Source: Flavobacteriales bacterium UBA2104 (lineage in GTDB: Bacteria > Bacteroidota > Bacteroidia > Flavobacteriales_D > Crocinitomicaceae). From it: a stretch of 64,000 nucleotides of DNA. The DNA lies in contig DCYS01000007.1 of NCBI GenBank assembly GCA_002331485.1, positions 62,001-126,000 on the forward strand, read 5' to 3'. The notes below the pieces were generated by a model. The model saw only the letters and a program-made list of their open reading frames with translations, searched no databases and was not told the origin of the DNA. Positions 1 through 8,484 of this stretch are shown here, piece by piece (position 1 is the stretch's first letter; each line of letters opens with the position of its first letter). The position numbers and the translations under genes were made by a program.

Positions 1-2164
1 TAATCCTTCTGATCACTCTATTGATCAAAGTATCAACCGGAATGTCATCTATTGAATTGTAATATACATTGACCATTCCAACATGATTCCCGAATTGTCC
101 GAGGTTCATCGTTGCACCAATTGTACTCGTATAGTATGATAGCATCGTGTCACCCGTAGCATCAGCGATCTTCTTGTTCTCTTCCAGTAGGATCTGAGTC
201 GCTCGATCAATAAACTTTCTTGTTTTGACTTTAGTGTCTCCAGGAGAATAAGCGACTTCTATATTGAAAAAATCTGGTGGAATGTCTGGAAAGAATGTAG
301 CTCCAATTTTACCAGATCCCAATAGACTGATCGTTGTGATCGTAAATATCAAAGGAATGAATACTGCAATTCTTCGAACACGCAAAAATTTCCAGTTAAA
401 GAGTTTAAAGTCTGAAGTGAACAAATTCAAGAAATCTACGAAGATCACATCACGAACTTTTCTTATAAACCACTCTGCACCTTGTCGGACTTTTTGTTCG
501 ATCGGTGAACCTGAGAAGCCAGTGTAAACAATAACAGCTCCAACGATCATTAAAGCAAAAGGAAATAAAGTTGCCATCACGCCCTTCTCCAGGGTGATCA
601 ATCGACTTCCGAAGTATATAACAACGATCCCAACGATCATAAGGATCAAACCAATAACCATGTTCATTCTGGTGTCCTTATTTTCTGAAAGTATCTTTTT
701 ACTTGAAAGGTGAGAAGGAAGTACAAAAAAGGCTTCGAAAAGAGAGAATGACAAACAGGCGATTACAACAAATGCCATTTCCCGCATCATTTCTAATCCT
801 TCAACAAATAATAGCACAGAGAATGCTAATATGGTCGTGAGTACAGATGTAAACACTGAGGGAAGAACTTCCATAGTGCCATCTAACGCAGCCTTTGAAG
901 CTGTTTTTCCTTTTTCGAAGTGAGCATAGATATTTTCTGCGATCACGATCCCATCATCAACCAGGATTCCTACTACGAGTATCATCCCAAACAAAGAGAT
1001 CATGTTGATGGTCATACCATACCACATCCCAAGGATAAACATCCCCAGAAATGAAAACGGAATACCAAAAGCTACCCAGGCCGACAATTTAACATTCAAG
1101 AAAAGACCCAAGGCTAGCAGTACCAGAGCTAATCCGAAAACACCATTCTCACTAAGCAAGTTGATACGTTCCTTCAGCATGGAGTTAAACTCAAAATAGA
1201 TCTCAAAAGAGTAATCATCATATTTCTCATTAAACTCTTTTTTATAGTTCTTGATAGCGTCTGAAATTGCAGCAATATCCTCCTCTGCCGTTTTCTGTAT
1301 TTGAAGTGAGATAGAAGGCTTGCCATTAAAACTAGCTTCCTGAGAACCCTCAGCGTAATCAAGTTTAACGTCAGCAACATCTTTTATTCTAATTTTTTCT
1401 CCTGTTGGTGATGTTCGAACAATTATATTTTCGATCTCAGAAGGTACAGTTGTTCTGTTATTGTACCTAATATTCATCTCCTGATTCTCACCTCGAATTA
1501 CTCCCGCTGTTATGTCGTTGTTCTTTAAGCTTATGGCCGAAGCGATCTCTTCCATGGAAAGCTGAAATCTCAACAAGTCATTTTCTCTAATATTTACTAC
1601 AAGCTCATTATCCGGGAAACCTTGCTTTTCGATCTGAGTGATGACACGAGTATTGAGCAGATCCCGCTCAACTTTGTTTGCCATTTTAGTAAGATCGGTT
1701 TTGTTGATCTTATCAGGATTTTTAGCAGTTATGCCGACGAAAGCAACGTTACTCGACATGCTATTCGTTTTTAGTCGGGTAATGATCGGTTTTTCAGCTC
1801 CCTGTGGAAAGCTATTTATACTGTTGACGGCGTTCTCCACATCACTTAGGAGCTCCTTCATATCAGTGTCTTGATATGCACTTATAGTTATTTGGGCGGA
1901 ATTCTCCTGAGACGTAACGTCGATGTGTTCGATTCCCTTGAGTCCTTTTATGGATTGCTCAACTTTGATACTTACACCTTCCTCCATTTCATCTGGAGAA
2001 GCTCCTGGATAGAATACTGATATTACAATTCTATTTGGATCTAATTCAGGAAAAAACGATCGATTTAAATTAAAAACTGACCACAAGCCAAACATGACTA
2101 CAAGTGCGATAGATGCATTTGTCCAAATTGGTCGTTCGATGAAGAATTGTACTATTCTGCGCAT
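1..2164 (-). CDS. RND-family efflux permease (AcrB/MdtB-like), 3' end outside window
   Basis: Inner-membrane proton-driven resistance-nodulation-division pump subunit. The frame is open from an ATG at 2164 to the left edge, giving 721 visible residues of an expected ~1050, so the C-terminal third is missing. It begins MRRIVQFFIERPIWTNASIA, the usual RND N-terminus with the first transmembrane helix. The porter-domain motif FYPGASPDEMEEGV follows, then TM2-TM6, including GILVDDGIVIAENI, which matches the RND TM4 motif with its paired acidic residues that carry the proton relay. A second periplasmic segment (GATFFPDIPPDFF) repeats the porter motif, as expected from the internal duplication. The gene starts 3 nt after the stop of the adaptor gene, so the two form one operon read right to left. 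No TolC-like gene is visible. The substrate cannot be told from sequence. Confidence 0.95.
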   Translation of the reverse strand, partial: MRRIVQFFIERPIWTNASIALVVMFGLWSVFNLNRSFFPELDPNRIVISVFYPGASPDEMEEGVSIKVEQSIKGLKGIEHIDVTSQENSAQITISAYQDTDMKELLSDVENAVNSINSFPQGAEKPIITRLKTNSMSSNVAFVGITAKNPDKINKTDLTKMANKVERDLLNTRVITQIEKQGFPDNELVVNIRENDLLRFQLSMEEIASAISLKNNDITAGVIRGENQEMNIRYNNRTTVPSEIENIIVRTSPTGEKIRIKDVADVKLDYAEGSQEASFNGKPSISLQIQKTAEEDIAAISDAIKNYKKEFNEKYDDYSFEIYFEFNSMLKERINLLSENGVFGLALVLLALGLFLNVKLSAWVAFGIPFSFLGMFILGMWYGMTINMISLFGMILVVGILVDDGIVIAENIYAHFEKGKTASKAALDGTMEVLPSVFTSVLTTILAFSVLLFVEGLEMMREMAFVVIACLSFSLFEAFFVLPSHLSSKKILSENKDTRMNMVIGLILMIVGIVVIYFGSRLITLEKGVMATLFPFALMIVGAVIVYTGFSGSPIEQKVRQGAEWFIRKVRDVIFVDFLNLFTSDFKLFNWKFLRVRRIAVFIPLIFTITTISLLGSGKIGATFFPDIPPDFFNIEVAYSPGDTKVKTRKFIDRATQILLEENKKIADATGDTMLSYYTSTIGATMNLGQFGNHVGMVNVYYNSIDDIPVDTLINRVIRRI

Positions 2165-2167
2165 GAT

Positions 2168-3280
2168 CTAGTTTCTAATTATTCCAATGAATTTGGTTGA
2201 ATCAGTATAACTCTCTACGGGCTGTAAAATCACTTTTTCTCCATCATTTATTCCACTTACAAATACTGAATCTGGTTTAGTTCCTAATATGGTGATACTT
2301 TTCTCCATGATCAGAGAGTCCTTGAGGATCTGCACTCGTCCATTTTGAGCGGTAATTTCAGGGAGGACAACACTGCTATCCTTTACTTCAGAAATCACGC
2401 TGACATTTACAAAAGATCCAATGACTGGTTTTGCAGCACCATTCAAAGAGAAATATGCATCAACTGATTGTGTTTGAGTGTTGATCTTGGGTGATGTTCG
2501 AAGCAATTTCCCAAACCCTATTGTATCTTCTTTTGAAGAGGTAAAGAAAACGTTTTCTGCAGACTCGTAATTAGCAATATCATCAATACTGATCGGAGCT
2601 TTTACTTCAAACTCATCATTTTCAGCAATTGTAAACAATCGCATCCCTGGGCTGATCATCGAACCAGGTTCAACGAAACTTTCTACAATTACACCGTTGA
2701 ATGGAGCGACATAAAAATACTCTTCGATCTGTGACTCGGCAGATTTGATACCATAATACTCTGCCATAATATTTCGCCCATTGATCAGCAGTTTTTCTTT
2801 TTGACTCTTGATCTCAGGTAATTCAGGAAGCGGTGCTGTAGGCATGATCATGGCTAAATAACGCTTCCATTTATCTTCCTCATCTGGAAGGTCTATACTG
2901 ATGTCTGGAATTACGCCTGAGATCAAATTGATAAACTGACTTCTTCGTGAAAGAAGATTATACAGTGCTTCTGTTCGGTCGACTTTAACAAGTATCTCAT
3001 TCTTTTTAAAAGTCATACCTGTTTTTAGTAAACGATTGTCACGATCAATTTCTCCCTGAACTTTCATGGTTACATCGAACTGTGCAAGACCTACGATTTG
3101 ACCATAAGAATCAAGTTGTTGAACTCGTTGACTGTTCTTTGCATCGTAAATTGGAACGAAGTTTTGCTCCTGCTTTATATTGTTATCTTTTTTGACCTCC
3201 TTTTCTGATACGATCGGAAAGTATATAAGAGCCAATACGCCTAAAAACAGAATCAAGATGATAAATTGTCGCGTTTTCAT
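2168..3280 (-). CDS. RND efflux periplasmic adaptor (membrane fusion protein, HlyD/AcrA type)
   Basis: A 370-residue adaptor that should bridge the permease encoded immediately downstream to an outer-membrane channel. Residues ~5-25 form one hydrophobic N-terminal segment (signal anchor; no clear lipobox cysteine). A barrel-sandwich/lipoyl half follows (VKVQGEIDRDNRLLKTGMTF), then a rather short helical hairpin at ~105-190, and the second lipoyl half, YFYVAPFNGVIVESFVEPG. After that come the beta-barrel and membrane-proximal domains (VSGINDGEKVILQPVESYTD). The order and length fit AcrA-type adaptors. The TAnnTTTG element at 3310-3317 should drive the operon, and the repeats at 3379-3464 are possible operators. 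The family assignment is firm; the substrate is unknown. Confidence 0.92.
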   Translation of the reverse strand: MKTRQFIILILFLGVLALIYFPIVSEKEVKKDNNIKQEQNFVPIYDAKNSQRVQQLDSYGQIVGLAQFDVTMKVQGEIDRDNRLLKTGMTFKKNEILVKVDRTEALYNLLSRRSQFINLISGVIPDISIDLPDEEDKWKRYLAMIMPTAPLPELPEIKSQKEKLLINGRNIMAEYYGIKSAESQIEEYFYVAPFNGVIVESFVEPGSMISPGMRLFTIAENDEFEVKAPISIDDIANYESAENVFFTSSKEDTIGFGKLLRTSPKINTQTQSVDAYFSLNGAAKPVIGSFVNVSVISEVKDSSVVLPEITAQNGRVQILKDSLIMEKSITILGTKPDSVFVSGINDGEKVILQPVESYTDSTKFIGIIRN

Positions 3281-3309
3281 AATTACGTTCTATACTGAAT
3301 ATATTAGGA

Positions 3310-3317
3310 CAAAAGTA
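3310..3317 (-). promoter_or_regulatory. Bacteroidota-type -7 promoter element for the RND operon
   Basis: Read on the minus strand this is TACTTTTG, a full match to TAnnTTTG, ending 29 nt before the adaptor ATG. No clear TTTG -33 element is seen at the usual distance, which would suit an activated or regulated promoter. Confidence 0.5.
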
Positions 3318-3378
3318 AATCTTAAAATGTTCTAATGTGACTAAAAATCCTTAATTATTCAGCTTTCTTAGGTAGGTG

Positions 3379-3464
3379 GTCAAACCCAGTGATGGCTGGA
3401 TTGCACTGGTTTGACAAAGTTTTATGTAACTTATTTTAAACTAGGTGATTGCACTGTTTTGAAC
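3379..3464. repeat. Inverted plus direct repeats, possible operator cluster
   Basis: GTCAAACCCAGTG (3379-3391) faces CACTGGTTTGAC (3404-3415); the arms are complementary apart from one extra C. A third, direct copy with small changes, CACTGTTTTGAAC, lies at 3452-3464. The ten bases GATTGCACTG are identical at 3399-3408 and 3447-3456, 48 nt apart. There is no T-run, so it is unlikely to be a terminator. The position between two divergent promoters suggests a regulator-binding array; the protein that binds is unknown. Confidence 0.45.
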
Positions 3465-3535
3465 AAAATAGTCTAGTTATATTAACATTGAGAGAATACA
3501 TTGTTAATAATATTGTTGAAAACGTGGTTTTCGCC

Positions 3536-3569
3536 TTTGGGAAATGAGTCTTTAAGCTTAATACATTTG
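3536..3569 (+). promoter_or_regulatory. Promoter (TTTG -33, TACATTTG -7)
   Basis: TTTG at 3536-3539 and TACATTTG at 3562-3569 are separated by 22 nt. This matches the Bacteroidota primary-sigma promoter, and the same spacing recurs at 19001-19034. The ATG of the next gene lies 25 nt further on. Confidence 0.65.
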
Positions 3570-3594
3570 TATTTGAATAATACCGTTAACCGAT

Positions 3595-4140
3595 ATGCTC
3601 AGTACAATATTCAAGAAAAAACTATCTGATGAACAATTATCCAATGTGTTCGTAAATGGAGTTTTGGATGTGGTAGATAAAGGATTTAATGAAGTAGCTT
3701 CATTGATCGAGGAGGATCCAGCTTTTGTAAGAAAGCCAGACCTCATGTCTGCAAGTGATGGACATTTCACAATGATCGTAATTGTTGCGAATGTTAAATA
3801 CTTACAAGATAGTTTTCCGCCAGAGCAGGTTAAATCATTAGAAAAGTTGATCTTTCATAAGTTCGCAGAAACTTTTGGTATGGAAGAATCTACTTTCATG
3901 AATTATTTTAAGGATTATTCAAGCTTCATGTCCAGAGTCAATCATCCTTCTAAGAGTGTTCTATACAGCATGTCTAAAGGCGTATTTCACAAATACAAGC
4001 TGAATGAGTGTCAGGATGAGTACTTTAAAAGATTAGACTGCCCCAATCCACTATTTCTCAAAAGGATGGATGAGGTGATGAAAAACTTCATTTGGAATTG
4101 GGAGGCTTTTTTTAGAAGATACAAGATGTCTAATTCTTAA
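3595..4140 (+). CDS. Conserved-looking hypothetical cytoplasmic protein
   Basis: 181 residues, no signal peptide and no membrane segment. The composition is mostly helical with many aromatic and charged residues (for example FIWNWEAFFRRYKM near the C-terminus). I do not recognise a domain. Size and helical character are compatible with a TetR-like C-terminal half, but there is no helix-turn-helix at the N-terminus, so I do not call it a regulator of the divergent efflux operon. It has its own promoter and is followed by a 102-nt gap. Confidence 0.7.
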   Translation: MLSTIFKKKLSDEQLSNVFVNGVLDVVDKGFNEVASLIEEDPAFVRKPDLMSASDGHFTMIVIVANVKYLQDSFPPEQVKSLEKLIFHKFAETFGMEESTFMNYFKDYSSFMSRVNHPSKSVLYSMSKGVFHKYKLNECQDEYFKRLDCPNPLFLKRMDEVMKNFIWNWEAFFRRYKMSNS

Positions 4141-4242
4141 CCTCGAGAAAGACTTATTTATATACCTCTTGTTGGTCTCTATCTTTTTTCCATTAGGTTT
4201 AAAAAAATGCTGATATTTACAGTTCAGTAGGACAGGGGTGTT

Positions 4243-5517
4243 ATGAATTCAATATTTAGTAACGGTTTACTTTATGTAGTCGGATCAATAGTCGGATTAA
4301 GTCTGATCTATTTCCTATTGTTATCTATCGGTATTCTAACAGAAGTGCCTGATGCCGTAAATCTTAAAAACTGGGATGGTTCATGGTACTCTTCTATCGT
4401 AGAGGACGGTTATAATCTGTCAACAGAAGGTCAATCGAATTCAGGTTTCTTTCCGGGATTCCCTTATTTGTGGTCTATAACTGGAGTTGGAGTTAAGGGT
4501 ATCGCAGTTATTAATTTCATTTTATTTCTTTCAGGCACTTTCTTTTTGTCTATATTGACTAAAACTGGATTATTGGAATTTGCCGTTATAGTTGCATTTC
4601 CATCAACCTTCTTTTTTTATTTGCCCTATTCTGAGGCTTTGTTTTACCTGCTTGGCGTTTTGTTGATCTTTTCCTGGAAAAAAGGCTCTCTGCTGTGGAT
4701 GATACTATTCAGCATTTTATTATCATTTGTAAGACCAGCTTTCTTCTTTTTAATACCTGCTGTCATAGGTATAGTGCTCCTAAGTAAAGATCCACTAAAG
4801 GAACTTAAAACAACATTTCTGATCGCTTTTTCTTTAATTACAGGTGCAACTTTGGGGTTTCTTGCGATTGGATTAGAGGTAGGTGATTATATGGCTTACA
4901 GTAAGAGTCAGGTGAATCATTGGGGGCATGAATTCAAATTACCTTCATTTCCATTAACAACCTGGAGAGGTTATAGAATCTTATGGTTAGATGGACTTGC
5001 ATTGTTCGTAACAATTCTGGCTATGCTGGCATTAGTAGTAGACTTTATAAATGTTCGGTTCAAACAGATGCAGAGCTATTTCACGAAGCTAGAGATCGTT
5101 GGTCTTGGCTATTTGCTCATGATCATGATCTACATACTTTTCTTTCATCCACTAGAAGATGATAGAACAACGATGATCAGTATGAATCGATATGTATTTT
5201 GTAATCCCTTCTTACATTACCTTTTGTTGAGAAGAATGGGTAAGATCAGTCTGACGAGAAGATCAATGTTAATGATTATAATATCGGCGGTAATCGCAGT
5301 TTCGTTTCTTGGTTTTCCTTTTGCTAGTGTGGTGGGCTTGGATCAAACAAAGTCTATACTATTTTTAACTGGATTGTTCGGAGTGATGATCGCTTCAACA
5401 TTGATCTTATTCAAATTGAAATACAACAAATTAGTTCATATACTTTTTGTTGTTGCAGGAGTTCTATTACAGCTTTACCTCTTCAATAGCTTCCTTAAAG
5501 GCAACTGGATCGGTTAA
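4243..5517 (+). CDS. Multi-spanning membrane glycosyltransferase, PIG-V/GT-C-like
   Basis: 424 residues with about ten hydrophobic segments. The first periplasmic loop holds WDGSWYSSIVEDGY (~residues 45-58) followed by GFFPGFPYLW. This is the WDG-x-WY-x-x-I-x-x-GY ... FFP-x-x-P signature of PIG-V-type mannosyltransferases, GT-C enzymes that use polyprenyl-phosphate sugars. A late loop, SMNRYVFCNPFL, resembles the conserved S-x-x-RY motif near the C-terminus of this group. The role is likely sugar transfer at the outer face of the inner membrane; the acceptor is unknown. It converges on the next gene with only 9 nt between stop codons. Confidence 0.7.
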   Translation: MNSIFSNGLLYVVGSIVGLSLIYFLLLSIGILTEVPDAVNLKNWDGSWYSSIVEDGYNLSTEGQSNSGFFPGFPYLWSITGVGVKGIAVINFILFLSGTFFLSILTKTGLLEFAVIVAFPSTFFFYLPYSEALFYLLGVLLIFSWKKGSLLWMILFSILLSFVRPAFFFLIPAVIGIVLLSKDPLKELKTTFLIAFSLITGATLGFLAIGLEVGDYMAYSKSQVNHWGHEFKLPSFPLTTWRGYRILWLDGLALFVTILAMLALVVDFINVRFKQMQSYFTKLEIVGLGYLLMIMIYILFFHPLEDDRTTMISMNRYVFCNPFLHYLLLRRMGKISLTRRSMLMIIISAVIAVSFLGFPFASVVGLDQTKSILFLTGLFGVMIASTLILFKLKYNKLVHILFVVAGVLLQLYLFNSFLKGNWIG

Positions 5518-5526
5518 GAGACTTGA

Positions 5527-6159
5527 TTAATCCCTTTGGAAATCACCATTCCTCCATGACTCAATGAATTTACTCCATGCAGCTGGATTAAGTAAATTAT
5601 TCACTGGTGTCTGTCCTTGAGTATATAACCTCGTTTGTTGCTGTTCAAGCTGCCAATTGTATGAAAGAGATCCGTCCGTTGGAACCTTAGCAGCAGCGAA
5701 TGCTAGACTTTCACCAGATAATTGTCGTTGAGCTCTTCTCAACGCATCGTCATAAGGATCCATTTCCACGAAAGCTCGAGCAAATTCCTCTCTAGAAGGC
5801 CATGGGTAAACATCAACTTGAGGAAGTAACATTGTGTCTGGTGTCATTACATGAATTATACTATATCTTGATTCGGTTAAGCTGTCAGGAACAATGTATG
5901 AACTTGGTTTAAATCCAAAAGCATTGAACATGATCGTATCTCCAGGACGAGTTACAAAACTGAAATAACCGTAGTAATCTGACATCGTACCTTTACCCGT
6001 TGTTTTATCGATCACCGATGCGAATGATACTTGATCCAGGCTGTCACTTGAAACCAAGACTCCCGAAAACTGTATCAGATCTGGAGTTTCCTTATCATCT
6101 TGCCCAAAACTAATTGTGCAGGTTAATACGAATAACAATAAGGGTAGTACTTTTCTCAT
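5527..6159 (-). CDS. Secreted protein with carboxypeptidase-regulatory-like beta-sandwich
   Basis: 210 residues with a clear signal peptide (MRKVLPLLLFVLTCTISFGQ). Residues ~28-95 read as a CarboxypepD_reg-like domain: an FSGVLVSSDSLDQVSFASV strand pattern, GTMSDYYGYFSFVTRPGD, then FNAFGFKPSSY. This is the fold that precedes many Bacteroidota outer-membrane receptors, but here no TonB-dependent barrel follows. The remaining ~100 residues are polar and have no domain I recognise (PWPSREEFARAFVEMDPY is a feature of related short secreted proteins). It probably acts in the periplasm or at the outer membrane. Confidence 0.75.
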   Translation of the reverse strand: MRKVLPLLLFVLTCTISFGQDDKETPDLIQFSGVLVSSDSLDQVSFASVIDKTTGKGTMSDYYGYFSFVTRPGDTIMFNAFGFKPSSYIVPDSLTESRYSIIHVMTPDTMLLPQVDVYPWPSREEFARAFVEMDPYDDALRRAQRQLSGESLAFAAAKVPTDGSLSYNWQLEQQQTRLYTQGQTPVNNLLNPAAWSKFIESWRNGDFQRD

Positions 6160-6231
6160 GCCTTTAAACTTTTTACAATAATATAGTAAAAATATTGAAA
6201 ATAACAGTGAGAATGGATATTTAACAACTCT

Positions 6232-6759
6232 TTAGAATAGTCGTTGAAGCTCTTTTTTGAGTTGCTGTATCGTGATGTCAGTTGGAAGTTCATCCAATTC
6301 CGCAACCAATTCAAATATTTTACTGCTTAGATCTGTGGAAGTAGCTTTTTCATCCATTTGTTTAGCAGCAATATTTATGATCTTTATCGTCTCTTCTTTA
6401 CTCTTTTTAACCATTTCCCACGCCTGTGGAGAAATGAAGATCTGTTGAGCAACATTATGATCATACTCGTTTCGAATGTTTTGAAGTAATTCAGCCTGAA
6501 AAGCTACAGCTGAAGCTTTCGGGTTGTGCAAACGCATTACCAGGTTGTGTGGATTAATTCTTTCCAGAAGTAATACAATGCGCTGATAAGCATCAACTCT
6601 TGGTTCTAGAAAAAACTTTTGTCTTTCCTTTTTTAATTGAAGTGAAAGGTTCGCAATATCCTTCTCTCCACTTTTTTTAATCATGATATAAACCACAGCT
6701 ACAACGGCTGCAGCTGGCAACAATGCTATAATAATTTGAGCGATCAATTCCATATTCAT
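6232..6759 (-). CDS. Single-span membrane protein with cytoplasmic helical domain (DUF7935-like)
   Basis: 175 residues. A transmembrane segment at ~5-27 (LIAQIIIALLPAAAVVAVVY) is followed by a basic, coiled-coil-like stretch (LSLQLKKERQKFF). A helical domain then contains YQRIVLLLERINPHNLVMR and EYDHNVAQQIFISPQAWE. These phrases match a Bacteroidota-restricted family of one-span proteins that I believe is DUF7935, of unknown function. ATG codons at 6759 and 6753 are both possible. The promoter element at 6780-6787 fits either. Confidence 0.75.
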   Translation of the reverse strand: MNMELIAQIIIALLPAAAVVAVVYIMIKKSGEKDIANLSLQLKKERQKFFLEPRVDAYQRIVLLLERINPHNLVMRLHNPKASAVAFQAELLQNIRNEYDHNVAQQIFISPQAWEMVKKSKEETIKIINIAAKQMDEKATSTDLSSKIFELVAELDELPTDITIQQLKKELQRLF

Positions 6760-6779
6760 TCGTATAACGATTACACTTT

Positions 6780-6787
6780 CAAAAGTA
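6780..6787 (-). promoter_or_regulatory. -7 promoter element TACTTTTG
   Basis: Minus-strand TACTTTTG, a perfect TAnnTTTG, 20 nt before the ATG at 6759. Confidence 0.5.
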
Positions 6788-6877
6788 ACATAGTTCTTCT
6801 AAATAAAACTCCGTTCGATCTTAAAATATGTTGTTTTCCTTCGGTTTTTCAAATTATGCAGTATACTCTCCAACCTC

Positions 6878-6902
6878 AACGATTTAAATATCGTTATATT
6901 CG
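6878..6902 (+). promoter_or_regulatory. Promoter with overlapping inverted repeat
   Basis: AACGAT-6 nt-ATCGTT (6878-6895) is a perfect inverted repeat whose last base begins TATATTCG (6895-6902), a 7/8 match to TAnnTTTG. The operon ATG follows 13 nt later. The overlap suggests operator control of the 6916-11152 operon. Confidence 0.45.
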
Positions 6903-6915
6903 TAATTGATTTATC

Positions 6916-8484
6916 ATGAGAAGCACTCTTGTCATATTTTTAGCTATATCCTTCTTTTTTGTTAGCTGCAGAAAGGAAAAAGCGACATGGTCCTCTAGTT
7001 GGACGGCACCACTCGTAAAGGATACGTTGCGCATTACTGATTATGTTAATGACTCAACTTTAGGAGTTAATGCTGATCAGTCGATTCAAGTTGTATTAGA
7101 GCGCGATCTCGTTGATTTTGATATTAGTGACCTTCTGGTGATTCCAGACACTTCAATAGAACAATCGTTTTCAATTGGAGTTTCTAACTTGAACTTAAGC
7201 CCTGGAACCACTTTTATAGATGATATCCAGGAGCATACTTTTAGTCTTGATGGGGCGGCATTACGTGAGGCTCGTATATCATCTGGAAAAGCCGAAGTAA
7301 CTATTTTTAATCCAATTTCTGAAGGTGGGATATTCGAAGTAGAATTACCGGGAGTGACTAAAGACGGAGTAACCTTCACGCAATCTGAATTTGTTGAAGG
7401 AGGAAGTAATGGTAATCCAAACGCTAAAACATTCATTTTGGATCTTTCAGGATACACAATTGATATGACCGGTGAAAATGGTCTTTCTTACAATATACTT
7501 CAATCGAAAATGACGGTTACTACAGATCCTAACGGCTCATCAGTCAATGTTACGGATCAAGATGTTTTTGAATTTATTGTTGCATTTTCTGGCTTAAAAG
7601 TTGAATATGGTAAAGGGTATTTTGGTCAACGCGTGTTCAGTGACACAACCGTAATAGATCTGGAAGCGCTAAATGCAATAGCCGGAGGCAATATCAATAT
7701 TGAGAATGTAAACTTTTATATCATACTCTACAACGGTGTGAAAGCTCCTGCCCAAGGAGTTATTACACAGCTGATCAGTACAAACTATAACGGTGATCAA
7801 GTTCAATTAAATCATCCTGATTTTAATCAAACACTAAATATTAATCCTGCACAATGGGATTGGGTTGATCTTACTTTTTCAGAGCGTACTTTAACATTTA
7901 ACCAGTCTACCTCCAACATAATTCCTTTCATTGAAAATTTAGGCAAGGAATATAAACTTGGTTACGAGATTGAGTTGAATCCATACGGAAATGCCTCGCA
8001 GGGAAACAACGAACTCTTTCCACAAAGTTCGATCGGTGCAAAGATCAAAGCTGATTTTCCTTTAGTTCTAAGTTCAAATCAACTTAAATTACGAGATACA
8101 TTTGATTTTTCTTATGAGGATAAAGAACGATTTTTAGAAGTTGAAGAGGGCTCTTTTATTTTATCCACGAACAATTCTTTCCCATACGGCGGATCTATAC
8201 AATTGCGTTTACTTGATGAGAATTATAATGAACTTGCTATTCTGGAACAGAGTGAATCCGTTCAACCAGCACCATTAAATACTTCCACTGATTCGCATAT
8301 CGTGCAGTCACAAGAAACGCAGATAGGAATTAGTCAAGAAGATGTTCAGGTGCTTAAAGATGTAAATCACATAGAATTAGAAGTAGTATTTGATAGTGCT
8401 ACGAATAGTAACAATGTGGTTTATGAAAATGCTGCAATTGATTTTCTTTTAAGGGCAAATTTCAAACTTAGAACTAATCTATAA
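6916..8484 (+). CDS. Large SPII lipoprotein, function unknown
   Basis: 522 residues. The N-terminus MRSTLVIFLAISFFFVSCRK is a lipoprotein signal with the lipidated cysteine at position 18. The rest is beta-rich, with many alternating hydrophobic/polar strands and no recognised domain. Its stop overlaps the start of the next gene (TAATG at 8482-8486), so it is translationally coupled to an outer-membrane barrel and, through that, to a T9SS cargo protein. The three together look like a surface-exposed assembly, which is inference from gene order only. Confidence 0.8.
   Translation: MRSTLVIFLAISFFFVSCRKEKATWSSSWTAPLVKDTLRITDYVNDSTLGVNADQSIQVVLERDLVDFDISDLLVIPDTSIEQSFSIGVSNLNLSPGTTFIDDIQEHTFSLDGAALREARISSGKAEVTIFNPISEGGIFEVELPGVTKDGVTFTQSEFVEGGSNGNPNAKTFILDLSGYTIDMTGENGLSYNILQSKMTVTTDPNGSSVNVTDQDVFEFIVAFSGLKVEYGKGYFGQRVFSDTTVIDLEALNAIAGGNINIENVNFYIILYNGVKAPAQGVITQLISTNYNGDQVQLNHPDFNQTLNINPAQWDWVDLTFSERTLTFNQSTSNIIPFIENLGKEYKLGYEIELNPYGNASQGNNELFPQSSIGAKIKADFPLVLSSNQLKLRDTFDFSYEDKERFLEVEEGSFILSTNNSFPYGGSIQLRLLDENYNELAILEQSESVQPAPLNTSTDSHIVQSQETQIGISQEDVQVLKDVNHIELEVVFDSATNSNNVVYENAAIDFLLRANFKLRTNL

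Larger units (their letters stand above)
3281..3594. other. Divergent intergenic region with two promoters and operator-like repeats
   Basis: This 314-nt gap separates the leftward efflux operon from the rightward hypothetical gene. It has no convincing reading frame. It holds a leftward -7 element at 3310-3317, a rightward promoter at 3536-3569 and three related 12-13 nt repeats between 3379 and 3464, described separately. Confidence 0.6.

Noticed and set aside
3595..4140. TetR-type repressor of the efflux operon
   Set aside because: No N-terminal helix-turn-helix is visible; only size and helical content fit.
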